In this document: positions 1-10,909 of the stretch, piece after piece | How positions within the stretch are numbered: position 1 is the first letter of the stretch | How the letters are laid out: the number at the start of each line of letters is the position of its first letter | Source: Flaccisagitta enflata | Lineage: Eukaryota > Chaetognatha > Sagittoidea > Aphragmophora | Direction: 5' to 3' | Assembly (NCBI GenBank): GCA_965153355.1 | Contig: OZ231126.1 | Span: forward strand, 54,188,001 to 54,252,000 | Length of the DNA stretch: 64,000 bases | Notes under the pieces: generated by a model | The model's database searches: none | What the model was told of the DNA's origin: nothing | The model's input: only the letters and a program-made list of their open reading frames with translations | Position numbers and translations under genes: made by a program

Positions 1-15
1 TCCCCAGGTTCGTGT

Positions 16-18
<3 letters not shown>

Positions 19-104
<86 letters not shown>
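19..104. repeat. (AG)n microsatellite
   Basis: Uninterrupted AG dinucleotides, over 40 units. No gene is visible in the first 220 bases. Confidence 0.97.
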
Positions 105-111
<7 letters not shown>

Positions 112-223
112 CAAATCAAACTTGAAATCATCAATACTTTTATAAAATCAAACATAAATCAATGTTGGCTTGGCTCCCATACGCGACTCACTGATTCTCC
201 CTGCTGGGTGACATCGATTCATT

Positions 224-333
224 TAGCCCTGGGCTTAGACCCTCAAGTGGCGCCCAATGTGGCGCTTTCACCGCCGCGGTTGTGGGTTCGAGCCCCACAT
301 TGGGTGCCACTTGAGGGTCTAAGCCCAGGGCTA
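224..333. repeat. Foldback around a tRNA-Glu-like core
   Basis: Two 39-base arms (224-262 and 295-333) are reverse complements with one mismatch (GGCGCCC against GGCACCC), separated by 32 bases. The arms contain the flanks and acceptor part of a tRNA-like sequence, so the 5' flank is an inverted copy of the 3' flank. It could arise from template switching or be a small foldback element. No target duplication was found. Confidence 0.9.
252..309 (+). pseudogene. tRNA-Glu(UUC)-like sequence lacking the D arm
   Basis: The anticodon arm is seen at 260-276, with loop CTTTCAC (265-271) giving anticodon TTC with U33 and A37. A five-base variable loop follows at 277-281, then a perfect T arm with TTCGAGC loop (282-298). 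Bases 252-258 (GCCCAAT) can pair with 299-305 (ATTGGGT) as an acceptor stem, followed by GCCA. The anticodon arm closely resembles nuclear tRNA-Glu genes. No D arm or A box lies between acceptor and anticodon arms, so it is most likely a tRNA-derived pseudogene or a short retroelement head; a functional D-armless nuclear tRNA would be surprising. Confidence 0.6.
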
Positions 334-1094
334 CATGAAGACGACGAGATGAGTAAATGAAGAGTATAATTGGGAGAGAATAAGGATGAACTGAGATACA
401 AGAATCCAGTGCGCTCGTCTTATATGCTACTCAGTGCCTTGGATAAGAATGTCCAGCGGTCGCATTAAGCTTGACCTCGATTCTATCCTTCAAGGGTATG
501 GTTTCTTACCAATGTTACCCTTGGGTTTTTTTTTGATCATGGTTATACCGTAGCATCATATGATGACTTCAACCATTCCCAAGATGAACAACACAACATA
601 TCAATATCATTTCATCACTTCAACCATTCTCAGAATGGATGTTTGCTAAGTTAGTTTTGCTAAATGGAAAACTAGGAGTGATGCGCGTAGTAACTAGTCA
701 GTGAGGGCTCACAACTCACAAGGCACACAAGGCTCACAAGGCCCTCTTCCAGTTTGGGTAAAGTGAGGGATATTGTTCCACCTATCATACCCGCCGAGAG
801 AAAAGAGAGAGGAAGAAGAAGAAGAAGAGAGAAGAAGGAAAGAGAGAGTGCGTCTAGACGTCTATACGTCTAGACGTCATGCTTATTCTCTCTCAATTAT
901 ACTCTACATTCACTCATCGCGTGTCATTTTCGCGTGTCACTTGTCTACGTGGCTTTCTATCAAATCATCGCGTTTTAGTTATATATATATTCTGTTTATT
1001 CACATGAGAATACATGTAGCAGAACAAGATAAAAACAGAGACGAAAACACAGAAAAGTTATGCATTTTCTTTTAGATATCAAATTTTATGATTT

Positions 1095-1095
<1 letters not shown>
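334..1095. other. Unassigned intergenic sequence
   Basis: No convincing gene or repeat apart from a purine-rich GA/GAA stretch at about 794-850 and repeated ACTTCAACCATTC words at 566-640. Open frames here are short and compositionally biased. Confidence 0.6.

Positions 1096-1152
<57 letters not shown>
1096..1152. repeat. (CT)n microsatellite
   Basis: About 28 CT units. The following 500 bases to 1670 show no gene or recognisable element. Confidence 0.95.
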
Positions 1153-1156
<4 letters not shown>

Positions 1157-1670
1157 TCAACCCTTACCAAAGAGCTGCTCAACGGATACAAATCAATAGC
1201 AAGAAAAACCCAAAATTGTCAGCTATTTATGAAATGTGCAAGTGACAAGAAAGAGTACCAGATAAGTGAGTTGAACTGTGAGGGCGAGGCACATATTCCT
1301 CACACCTATCTGATTTTCCCATTGTAAAATGCTCATAACATCCACAACCTTAAATCAAGATTTTTCCCACTAATCGAGAATAATCCACCAAGCCGCTCTG
1401 AGTCAACCCCAAACTCTTGCATCACATCTATACATCACTACCTTTGAGGATTTTTTCAACCTATATCCAATTAAGGCCCACTGTGCGGACTTGTACCGAC
1501 TTGTAGTCTCACGATCTCATCAGTCATCATCCAATTTTCTTGCCAAGTCTTCATGTCTTTTCGCCTTTCTATTCTTTTTACGTCTTCTTGTCTTTTTATG
1601 GCTTCTTGTCAATTTGATCGACTTTCACTCGCGTCATTTCCGTCTCAATCTAAGAACGTGACTCGTGTAC

Positions 1671-1671
1671 G

Positions 1672-1706
<35 letters not shown>

Positions 1707-1707
1707 G
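1671..1707. repeat. (GTT)n microsatellite
   Basis: About 12 GTT units. It produces poly-Cys, poly-Val or poly-Leu in the three frames, so frames crossing it are not genes. Confidence 0.95.
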
Positions 1708-1954
1708 CCCCTTTGGCAAGGCAAGGATCGGCCCACAGCGGAAACGCTGCAGCACTGGACCGACTCGTGTACGTTGCTGTATCTGTCGGTCAGTCTGTCA
1801 GTCGACCGTTTCGTGGGTCGCGATCTTTTAAAAGATCATCGTCCCTGCCCAGCCAACAACGACGGGGGGGGGGGGTTGCAAGTCTTCAGACAGGTTTCGT
1901 TACAAAATGAATGTTTTTCTCCTGACGACTTTGAGCAAAGCGAAAGCTGTCACT

Positions 1955-2544
1955 TCAGTCTGCAACAGGGTACAGCGAGCAACTGTCATCTTTTAATGAC
2001 AATAATGACCAGTGTTGTTGTATTAGGTTTGATCTGCAACAAGGAGCAGCGGGTAACTGTTGGGTGATCTTTTGATGATAATAATAACAAGTGTTGTTGT
2101 ATTAGGTTCAACCTGCAACAAGGTACAGCGGGGAACTGTTGAGTGATCTTTTGATGATATTAATGACCAGTGTTGTTGTATTAGGTTCAAACTGCAACGA
2201 GGAGCGGCGGGGAACTGTTGGGTGATCTTTTAATGATATTAATGACATGTGTTGTTGTATTACGTTCAATCTGCAGCAAGGAGCGGCATGGAACTGTTGG
2301 GTGATCTTTTAATGATATTAATGACCAGTGTTGTTGTATTAGGTTGATTCTGCAGCAAGGAGCGGCGGGGAACTGTTGGGTGATCTTTTAATAATATTAA
2401 TAACCAGTGTTGTTGTATCAGGTTCGACCTGCAACAAGGAGCGGCGGGGAACTGTTGTGTGATCTTTTTATGATATCAATGACCAGTGTTGTTGCATTAG
2501 GTTCGATTTGCAACAAGGAGCGGCGGGGAACTGTTGGGTGATCT
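1955..2544. repeat. 79-bp tandem satellite
   Basis: GTGTTGTTGTATTAGG recurs at 2012, 2091, 2170, 2249, 2328, 2407 and 2486 (with GCATTAGG in the last copy), a constant 79-base period. A diverged partial unit precedes 2012. Units contain CTGCAACAAGGAGCGGCGGG and GATCTTTTAATGATATTAAT. The array stops abruptly near 2544. Confidence 0.95.
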
Positions 2545-2624
2545 CCGGCGCTTCGGCTTTGGCAGAACGACCCGCATCTCTGACTAAAGTGTTGCCACCT
2601 GCTCATATATGTCATATCCAGTCT

Positions 2625-3265
2625 GCTGGTTTCAAGTTGGCTGATTAAGGTCTCCTGGTTTAAGTCTGCTGGTCAAGTCTGCTGGTTTAAGTCTGCTGGT
2701 TTAAGTTGGCTGGTTTAAGTTGGCTGGTTTAAGTTGGCTGGTTTAAGTCTGCTGGTTTAAGTCTGCTGGTTTAAGTCTGCTGGTTTAAGTCTGCTGGTTT
2801 AAGTCTGCTGGTTTAAGTCTGCTGGTTTAGGTCTGCTGGTATAAGTCTTCTGGTTTAAGTCTGCTGGTTTGAGTCTGCTGGTTTGAGTCTGCTGGTTTGA
2901 GTCTGCTGGTTTGAGTCTGCTGGTTTGAGTCTGCTGGTTGAAGTATGCTGGTTTAAGTATGCTGGTTTAAGTCTGCTGGTTTGGGTCTGGTTTGAGTCTG
3001 GTTTGAGTCTGGTTTGAGTCTGGTTCATGTCTGGTTTAAGGCTGGTTTAAGTCTGGTTTATGTCTGGTTTATGTCTGGTTTATGTCTTGTTTATGTCTGG
3101 TTTATGTCTGGTTTACATCTGGTTTACATCTGGTTTTGGTCTGGTTTAGGTCTGGTTTAATTCTGGTTTGAGTCTGGTTTGAGTCTGGTTTGAGTCTGGT
3201 TTGAGTCTGGTTTGAGTCTGGTTTGAGTATGGTTTGAGTATGGTTTGGGTCTGGTTTTAGTCTGA
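2625..3265. repeat. CTGCTGGTTTAAGT / CTGGTTTGAGT minisatellite
   Basis: The first part is 14-base units GTCTGCTGGTTTAA, grading to TTTGAGTCTGCTGG; from about 2990 the unit shortens to 11 bases (TCTGGTTTGAG and variants). It lies directly upstream of an HLE 3' end (3316-3348), so it is probably the cargo array of that element. Confidence 0.95.
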
Positions 3266-3315
3266 TTTTCGATAAAAAGATAGAATAAGGAGTCAGGTCA
3301 GTTCAGTTATTTTTG

Positions 3316-3348
3316 TCCTGCACGCGACTTATAAGTGTTGGCCTTGTT
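3316..3348 (+). mobile_element. HLE subfamily E, 3' end
   Basis: CCTGCACGCGACTTATAAG followed by TGTTGGCCTTGTT matches the 3' ends at 35650-35677 and 30669-30700. No 5' end was recognised; it may lie before the 2625-3265 minisatellite. Confidence 0.75.
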
Positions 3349-3363
3349 CAATTTCTTGTCAAT

Positions 3364-3530
3364 TTGCCATGTTATTCAATAGGAATATAATATTATTTTT
3401 AGTTTTTATCAATTTTTCATGTTATTCAATGGGAAACATACATTTTTTGTTTTTTTCGTTAATTTTCCATGTTATTCAATGGGAAGTTTGCATTTTGTCG
3501 ATTTTCCATGTTATTCAATGGGTATTTGAG
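3364..3530. repeat. Short tandem repeat with CATGTTATTCAAT
   Basis: Four copies of a block containing CATGTTATTCAATGGGAA (about 3367, 3418, 3469 and 3508) spaced about 38-51 bases apart in AT-rich sequence. Confidence 0.8.
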
Positions 3531-3548
3531 GCTTGAGAAACTTCGGCA

Positions 3549-3930
3549 GGGGGGACGGACGGACGGGCGGACGGACGGACGGACGCGGACAGACGGACAG
3601 ACGGACGAGCGGACAGGCAGGCCAGACGGACAGACCAGGCCCGGATACCGGACAGACGAGACAGACAGACGGGCGGGCAGACAGATAGACAGGCCATTGT
3701 GAATGAACGAAGCAGATGAACGAACAGACAGACAGACAGACGTTGAACCCAGACAGACAGACAGACGAACAGACAGAACAGACAGATTGACAATCAGACG
3801 GACTGACAGTGAGAAAAACAGACAGACAGACGAACAGACAGGCAGACAGTAAGACAGTTAGACAGTCAGACAGACAGACAGTCAGACAGTCAGACAGAAA
3901 GACAGACAGACAGACAGACAGACAGACTCG
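3549..3930. repeat. (GGAC)n then (CAGA)n degenerate arrays
   Basis: GGAC/GGCGGACG tetranucleotides to about 3680 grade into CAGA repeats to 3930. Translated on the minus strand they give an artefactual Cys/Leu/Ser-rich frame. Confidence 0.9.
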
Positions 3931-4480
3931 CTGCCCAAAAATGCTAAAGCAAAGGCAGAAGGGGATGTAGATGAAGATGCAGGGACCGTAGCCAAGGCCG
4001 TAGCAGAGACAGAGAAAGGAGATGCCTTGAGAAAGAGGTAAAGGCAACGGCAAAGGCAGACGCAATAGCAGAGGCTTTGAGTCAGGGGTCAACCACATAT
4101 GGGAGAATCTTATGGTTATTTTTCGTTTGGTCGTCAACCAGGAGGAACCCCCAAGAGTCACAAATCGTCACGCCAAAAAGTCATTCCATCTACATGAGTC
4201 ATGACGATCAACGAAAATGAGGAAAATAAAACAAGGACGCAGTTGCGGAGCGACGATGGAAGAAAAAGACAATATATGTAGATTAGTTGAGTAGCGAAGA
4301 AAACGCAAAGGGCAACAGTCAGGCAGGGGCAGTACTACAAATTATACACATACACACCGTAGCACACAACTTGGAATCACTTTGAATACCAGTAAATTCC
4401 CCCCAAAACAACGGAATGACAAACGTCAACAACATTGACTTTATCGTTATCAAGTTATTTGTCATGTTGGCTCATACTTA

Positions 4481-5030
4481 CAGTGGGGTTCGTGGAATAA
4501 CAGCCTAAACTGGAGGAAGGTATTTAAGTGTCTTAATTTTATTTGACAAACTTGATGTTTGAAATATAAGTTGTTCACTCAATGCTTTTGTCCCTGAGTT
4601 TTTTGGTTGCTATGGAAACCAAAATTATTTTTGTGAACATTTATAACGACTAGAATATCAATATTTTGATAGATATTATAAGACATTGTAGAATTAAATG
4701 TGCCTAGCACCACAGTATGTCCCTGTAAGAATATTTATCGTTTAGCCGTTGCTAGGGAATCATTTATGGTTGCTAGGTGTGATGCCCTAGCAGCATTATT
4801 CAAACGATATACAATTCTGTGGGAAAGATATAGGTAATTTTGAAGCAATGTTCCTGATATATCTCAAAATATTGATATTTTAGTGGTTATAAATGTTTGA
4901 AATATTTAGTTCCTCTTTCAACCGAAAAACTCGTGGACAACTTATATTTCAAATATCAAGTTTGTCAAATGAAATTAAGACACTTAAATACCTTCCTCCA
5001 GCTTAGGCTGTTATTCCACGAACCCCACTG
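4481..5030. mobile_element. Tc1/mariner-type MITE, TA target
   Basis: Long TIRs start CAGTGGGGTTCGTGGAATAA and end with its reverse complement; about 98 terminal bases differ at only a few positions. TA dinucleotides at 4479-4480 and 5031-5032 are the target duplication. Length is 550 bases, with no transposase. The left arm carries GTTGCTATGGAAAC (4606-4619). Sister of the element at 11101-11671. Confidence 0.93.
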
Positions 5031-5264
5031 TATGTACTTTTAACCCTTCCAATAATCTTAGGTTAGCTTTAGTTGATCACAGCGTGTCACCTCTTCCTTA
5101 TCATCACCTGCCATCGACCTACCCTTGCTCTAGTAGTCTTCTTTTTTTGACGTTCTTTCCTTTGTGAAATTACGTTCTCAAGTAGAATTTCCTCGGCCAC
5201 ACATTCTACATACCCGTGGTCCCCTTTAGAATTCTACTAGGCTGCATTACTACATTACCATCGT

Positions 5265-5268
<4 letters not shown>

Positions 5269-5357
<89 letters not shown>
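5269..5357. repeat. (CT)n microsatellite
   Basis: About 45 CT units. The 240 bases before it show no gene. Confidence 0.97.
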
Positions 5358-5358
<1 letters not shown>

Positions 5359-5479
5359 ACTTAGTTTGAGCCCAGTCTGATTGGACTTGCATCCTTTTGG
5401 GATCAACTCGGTTTATCAAATTCGCAAAAGGAAAGATTGTGACTGAATTGGAAGGAGCGTTTCTATGGGGGAAGAACTA

Positions 5480-5690
5480 AGAAACAAACAAACAAACAAA
5501 CAAACATTGATAGAAAGAAAAAAAGAAAGAAAGAGAGAAAGAAAGAGAGGAAGAGAGATTAAAAGATGGGATGAAAAAATGAATGAATGACAGAGAGAAA
5601 GACAGACAGGCATAAAGACATACAGACAGACAGATAGACCGAAAGTTAGACAGATAGGCAGACAGACAGACAGACAGACAGAGAATCTCG
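5480..5690. repeat. Degenerate AAAC, GAAA and CAGA tracts
   Basis: Purine-rich short tandem repeats, including (CAAA)n at 5485-5508 and (CAGA)n at 5600-5682. Minus-strand Cys/Leu/Ser-rich frames here are translation artefacts. Confidence 0.85.
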
Positions 5691-5776
5691 ACGAATCGAG
5701 AGCAAAAGTCAAAGGTCAAGGATTTGTTCTGAGAGTCAGAGAGAGAAAAGGGAAATGGTCATCCTCGGAGGAGCAT

Positions 5777-5779
<3 letters not shown>

Positions 5780-5836
<57 letters not shown>
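5780..5836. repeat. (AG)n microsatellite with AGAAAG tail
   Basis: AG dinucleotides followed by four AGAAAG hexamers to 5860. Confidence 0.95.
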
Positions 5837-5844
<8 letters not shown>

Positions 5845-6253
5845 AGAGAAAGAGAAAGAGATTGCGTCTCTCCACCAAAAATGGCGCTGAGTGGAGATCT
5901 TTTTGACGTTTGTGCGCACGCGTGAATTTGGGCTTGAAAAATGCACGTAAACGAGATAGAAAGACAGTTATTGGCGCGTGCGCGTTGTCCAGCTCAGCAT
6001 GCATTGAATAATTTGTTCCCTTGAGCTGCGAACCAAGAATCTACAAAGCGGCAGGGTTGTTGATCACTTCCACTCTCCTAATTTTGAGAATAAAAGTAGT
6101 TTCCTTGTAGTGCTTTCTTGTGTTTCTAGTGCTTTTTTTCTCTTTCTCCCTCATTTCCTCCTTGATTCTTTTGTTTTTTTCTGAGAAATGATCAGATCAG
6201 TAGTAATTGAGGGGTCGCTAAAAAGGGGGAGGGGGTAAAATAACAATGTCTAG

Positions 6254-6290
6254 TAGTGATTTTATAAGCGCCCGGGCGCTAATTAGGAGA
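6254..6290. mobile_element. Fragment of the CCGTATTT MITE
   Basis: AAGCGCCCGGGCGCTAATTA here resembles the right end of the element at 54312-54646. Only this end segment is visible. Confidence 0.45.
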
Positions 6291-6580
6291 AATGTGTTAA
6301 TCCTAAATGATTATATTTCAAGTATACTGTGACTAACTTGATGCCAAACGTTGTCGTTGAAATGTGCGTCGATGAATATTGTCATCAGTGTTTGAAGAGT
6401 GTGAAGGATTTACAAGTTCTTTGATCCTTGATGTCATGAAAAAAGCCCTGCAATTCCACGTTCCGTTCGTGTTCCATTCACATCATTCACAGTGCACCCG
6501 TTCAATTCTGTCGGGCATCTAATCCGACATTGTGAATTCAAGTCGGGAAAACAAGCAATATTTCTTGGTTTTCATTCCTT

Positions 6581-6741
6581 CTACGCGACTCAACATCCCG
6601 CTATGTCCGTCGGTCGGTCGGTCCCCTTTTTACTTTTTCAGCTTTTTTGAGCGTTTTAACCTCCCTGCTCCTGCCAAAATGCCCCAGTGACCTTCTCCAT
6701 CATTGCCCCTGCCCACCCGCACGCGACTAGGGTAGCCGTGT
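6581..6741 (+). mobile_element. HLE subfamily A2, truncated both ends
   Basis: Keeps CTACGCGACTC (right half of the 5' hairpin), GTCGGTCGGTCGGTCC, a body with GCTCCTGCC and AGTGACCTTCTCCA, and CCCACCCGCACGCGACTAGG then GTAGCCGTG. The left half of the 5' hairpin and the CCGGCCTTGTT terminus are missing. Confidence 0.85.
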
Positions 6742-6756
6742 TTTTTCATCCAGCTT

Positions 6757-7250
6757 ATGCATCTTTTCTTTATTTCCTTCTTCTTTTTCTCTCCATTTAA
6801 CTTCCCATGCCTTTTTTTTCTCCTTTTGCTTTTTTTATCTCATATTTTTTTACTAATGGTCTTCAGCATAAGTTTTGTTTTATGCTTTTTTTCATTCCAA
6901 AAATTCATTTTGTTTCGATTGTGTGATGCGACGATATGGTATCTTGTGCTTCCCGTAGCCGGCGTTAAACAATATGTTTTCCACTACCATCATGTTTCCT
7001 TACTTTCTAAAAGTGAGAAAATAAGTAGTGTTCTGTCCGTTGTCTTCTTTTTCTTCGTCTCCGAAAAAAAAATGCTGCCATGGAAGTGATGAAGGTAACC
7101 CCCCCCCCCCATTTTTTTTATATTTTCTCTGCTCTTCTGTGTCTTGTTTTTTTTTTCAACTCCCTTTTTTTTCGTTGACACTTTTCCAAGTCTCCTTAAG
7201 CATGATAATCAGGTTTTCCAACATCAAGGCTACCAATCCATCATAATCCA
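6757..7250. other. Pyrimidine-rich unassigned sequence
   Basis: T-rich with short homopolymers, including a C10 run at 7099-7108. No gene model or repeat family recognised. Confidence 0.5.
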
Positions 7251-7294
7251 TGGACTCCAGGGAACGCCATCTCTCGTCATTCATCAGCACGGCG

Positions 7295-7581
<287 letters not shown>

Positions 7582-7659
7582 AAATATTTCCCCCTTCAAG
7601 TGGGCGTTGTCCTTTTTAATGTAGTTCATAATGAGCAGCCTGACCCAAAAGAGGACATG

Positions 7660-7815
7660 CGCTCACACACGCACACACGTCTTGCGCACACACGCACACA
7701 CGTCTTGCGCACGCGCGCCCCACACATTTGGTACCGCCCACGTGAGATGTTGACGATGATGTTGACGATGATGATGACGATGATGTTGACGATGATGATG
7801 ACGACGAAGAAGATC
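7660..7815. repeat. CACACG and GATGTTGACGAT repeats
   Basis: Two copies of CACACGCACACACGTCTTGC precede a GAT/GAC trinucleotide array (about 7745-7808). Confidence 0.85.
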
Positions 7816-7968
7816 GGATGGCGACAGCAAAGATGACTAAAACGCCAACGATTTTTGATGGCGGAAGAAAGCAAATTCTACGACAAAAAATCTAGGGCAA
7901 CCCAACAACATCATCATCATCCTCCTCTTCCTCATCCTTTCTTCTCTCTTTTTTTTTCTTCCTTCTTT

Positions 7969-7969
<1 letters not shown>

Positions 7970-8048
<79 letters not shown>
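7970..8048. repeat. (TC)n microsatellite
   Basis: About 39 TC units. Confidence 0.96.
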
Positions 8049-8050
<2 letters not shown>

Positions 8051-8171
8051 TTCTTATCTTTCTTATCTTTCTTTCCTTTACTTTTTTTCTGTATTTTCTT
8101 CCTCTTCTTCATATTTTATACTTTTATCCTTCTTTTCTTGTTCTTGTTCTTTCTCTTTTTTTTTCTTTTTT

Positions 8172-8193
8172 TCTTCTTCTTCTTCTTCTTCTT

Positions 8194-8224
<31 letters not shown>

Positions 8225-8283
8225 TTCTTATTCTTATTCTTCTTCTTCTTCTTCTTTTTCTTCTTCTTTTTCTTCTTCTTCTT

Positions 8284-8314
<31 letters not shown>

Positions 8315-8342
8315 TTTTCGTCTTTTTCTTCTTCTTCTTCTT

Positions 8343-8373
<31 letters not shown>

Positions 8374-8460
8374 TTCTTCTTCTTCTTCTTCTTCTTCTTC
8401 TTCTTCTTCTTCTTCTTCTTCTTCTTCTTCTTCTTCTTCTTCTTCTTCTTCTTCTTCTTT
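8172..8460. repeat. (CTT)n microsatellite
   Basis: Nearly 290 bases of CTT with occasional CTTATT and CTTTTT variants. It creates poly-Phe, poly-Leu, poly-Ser, poly-Lys, poly-Arg and poly-Glu frames that are not genes. Confidence 0.97.
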
Positions 8461-8464
8461 TCTT

Positions 8465-8965
8465 CTTCCCTCCATCTCTTCCTTCTCTGTCTTCCACTCT
8501 TCTTCACTCTCCTTAGTCTCGTTGGACACATTTTCCTTTTCCTTGGCTGCCTGGCGCTTAATGTTTGCCATTGCATTCGTAATAAAGAGCAATCTTCATG
8601 TTCAGCGTCTAAGTTTGAGCTTTACCGCTCTTTTGCATTTCAAACGCCACGCGTTTGATTTTTTTTCTTGATAAAAGCTGAAAAATCAAGATAGTTGACA
8701 TACGAATTCAGTGTCGAAAAAAGAGTCCCTTCTGTGCTGATAGAACATCAAATGGAGAATATCATGGCACTTTCGAAGAAAGGTAAAACTGATGCACACA
8801 CGAGTTATAGCTTCGGCAAAATAACCAATTTCTTGACTATGGACAAAACAATTTTGTTTTTCTTGTTTTAAACAGTTCCGGGAGCAGAAATTCATCAACG
8901 ACGATGGCAGCAGTTGGCTGAGTTTCTTAGATTCCGAGTAAACATCTGTGATACTGATTGGATTT
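8465..8965. other. Unassigned low-copy sequence
   Basis: Non-repetitive by eye; no gene recognised on either strand. Confidence 0.5.
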
Positions 8966-8969
8966 AAGA

Positions 8970-8974
8970 CGACG

Positions 8975-9059
<85 letters not shown>

Positions 9060-9290
9060 AAACACCAACAACGACAACAACGACATCAACAACAACGACA
9101 ATGGCATCAACAGCGGAAACAACAACTACGGCAACAACAACAACGGCAACAACAACTGCGGCCACAACAACTACGGCCACAACAACAACGGCCACAACAA
9201 CTACGGCCACAACAACTACGGCAACAACAACTACGGCAACAACAACTACGGCAACAACAACTACGGCAACAACAACTACGGCGGTAACGA
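8970..9290. repeat. (ACA)n array evolving into a 15-bp minisatellite
   Basis: Pure ACA/AAC to about 9060, then interrupted copies, then regular 15-base AACAACAACTACGGC units from about 9130 to 9285. It looks like a point-mutated segment of the trinucleotide array re-amplified as a longer unit. Confidence 0.93.
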
Positions 9291-9852
9291 AAAGAACGAC
9301 GACAGTCACAACAATGATGTTGATATGCACGATGACCACGGCAGGAGCTGAAGCGGCAGCAGTTGCATAAGCGGCAGTGGCGTTAATGAACAAATGAAAT
9401 GAACTGTTTCGGAGGAAGCCTGTCATCTTTAGAAGAAGCAATTTACCTTTTTGCTTGATTCTCAATGACTCAATGTCAATAATTGGCGTCTGTCTTGCTG
9501 ATCAGCTTTTTTTCTTCTTGCCAAGAAAAATTAGGAAAAAAAAGTTGAATAGAATATAAGTTGAAACTTAAATTTTTCTTGTCACATTTTTTTCGCTGTC
9601 TTTCTACTGATCAACAAGTAACGCGGGGTTACCAACTTTTCACAGATGGGTGGGAAGACACACACTCACAACCGTTTTCACACCAGAGCGTCAACTGACC
9701 CAAAAGACTGATGGGCCAATGGACCGACAGACAGCAAAGCATCTAGAAGTCATTTGTCCGTGATTAAAAGAAATATTCTTTATCCTATGGAACACGCTTT
9801 GATGATGGCAGGGGGGGGCATGGCAGGGGCGGTTACGGCTTTTTTACGCTTT

Positions 9853-10298
9853 TGGGCGGCGGCCCCGAAGGGGACGAAGTCCTGTAGAACACAGGGGGAC
9901 TTTCGTTCATCATTCCGTCCATGCATCTGTCTGTTCGTCCGTCCGTTCGTCCCCCCCAGGCCCTCCCAGACCTGAAATCTGCTCTCTCAGGCCTGAAATT
10001 TACCCTCTCAGGCCTGGCTCAGATGCCCTCTCAGGCTTTGGATCTGCATTCTCAGGCCTGAAATCTGCCCTCTCAGGCCTTGAATCTGCAAGGACAGATT
10101 TCAGGCCTGAGAGGGCAGATTTCAGGCCTGAGAGGGTAAATTTCAGGCCTTAGAGGGCAGATTTCAGGTCTGAGAGGGCCTGGGGGGAACGGATGGACGG
10201 ACGGACGGAGGGAATGACGAACAAAGGTCCCCCTTCGGGGCCGCTGCCCTGCTTCCTCTCACTCCATTTCACAATCATGCAAAGCAGGGCAACGGGTA
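9853..10298. mobile_element. GCAGCGGCCCC-type foldback with minisatellite arms
   Basis: Left GGGCGGCGGCCCCGAAGGGG and right CCCCCTTCGGGGCCGCTGCC are inverted. Inside, both arms carry AGGCCTGAAATCTGCCCTCTC units pointing head to head around about 10090, with CCCCCCAGG near both outer edges. The right side ends with GGGCAACGGGTATCGCTGAC, shared with the copy at 34068-34550. Confidence 0.75.
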
Positions 10299-10483
10299 TC
10301 GCTGACCACATATTGACCTTGGGCGACCTGTTTGACTCTCGTTGAGAGCTATTCAGACTTAACAAGTTGTTTTACTGTTTTTTCAGCGTGCTTGTTAGTT
10401 GTAGAATCGCAATTCTGAAAAAGGATTTGTCCGTCCGTCAGGCTCAAGTTGCGAACTCGAAAAATGTGCATTTATATTACACT

Positions 10484-10565
10484 TTTTTTTGGGCAAGCCT
10501 GTAATATTGTCATTTTTTTGGGCAAGCCTGTAATATTGTTATTTCTTAGGCAAGCCTGTAATATT
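10484..10565. repeat. Triplicated GGCAAGCCTGTAATATT
   Basis: GGCAAGCCTGTAATATTGT occurs at about 10492 and 10522, and a related copy at about 10549, spaced about 30 bases. Confidence 0.85.
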
Positions 10566-10724
10566 TTTAAGTTCTACACTGTTTTGAGGCTGGTGCGCGG
10601 TTCGTCTGTTTGTCCCAAAAATTCAAATAGAAAATTCTGAAAACGCATATTTGTGATGCTGCAGCTGGGATTCTCTGTGTGTATTGTTGGAAGATCTGAC
10701 TTATTTAGTCAATCATAGGTCGTT

Positions 10725-10905
10725 GAGACAAGGAGTGGGTCGCTGTGGCTGGGAGTAGATAGCCGCTGCCGGTATTAGGTCATTGAGGCCGGGATAAGGT
10801 CGCTAGTGTCGATCAAGATAAGGTCGCTGATACTGGGATTAGGTCGCTGATGCCGGATCAGATCACGGTGGCCGATGTTAGGTCGTAGAGGCTGGAATTA
10901 GGTCA
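10725..10905. repeat. TTAGGTCGCTGAGGCCGGGA minisatellite
   Basis: Seven to eight diverged units of roughly 25-29 bases with AGGTCGCTG. The array is cut on its right by the TA element starting at 10910. Confidence 0.8.
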
Positions 10906-10909
10906 CTTA

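Noticed and set aside
3511-4161. 216-codon Cys/Leu/Ser-rich minus frame resembling a secreted cysteine-rich protein
   Set aside because: Arises from the GGAC and CAGA tetranucleotide arrays; Cys spacing follows the repeat period.
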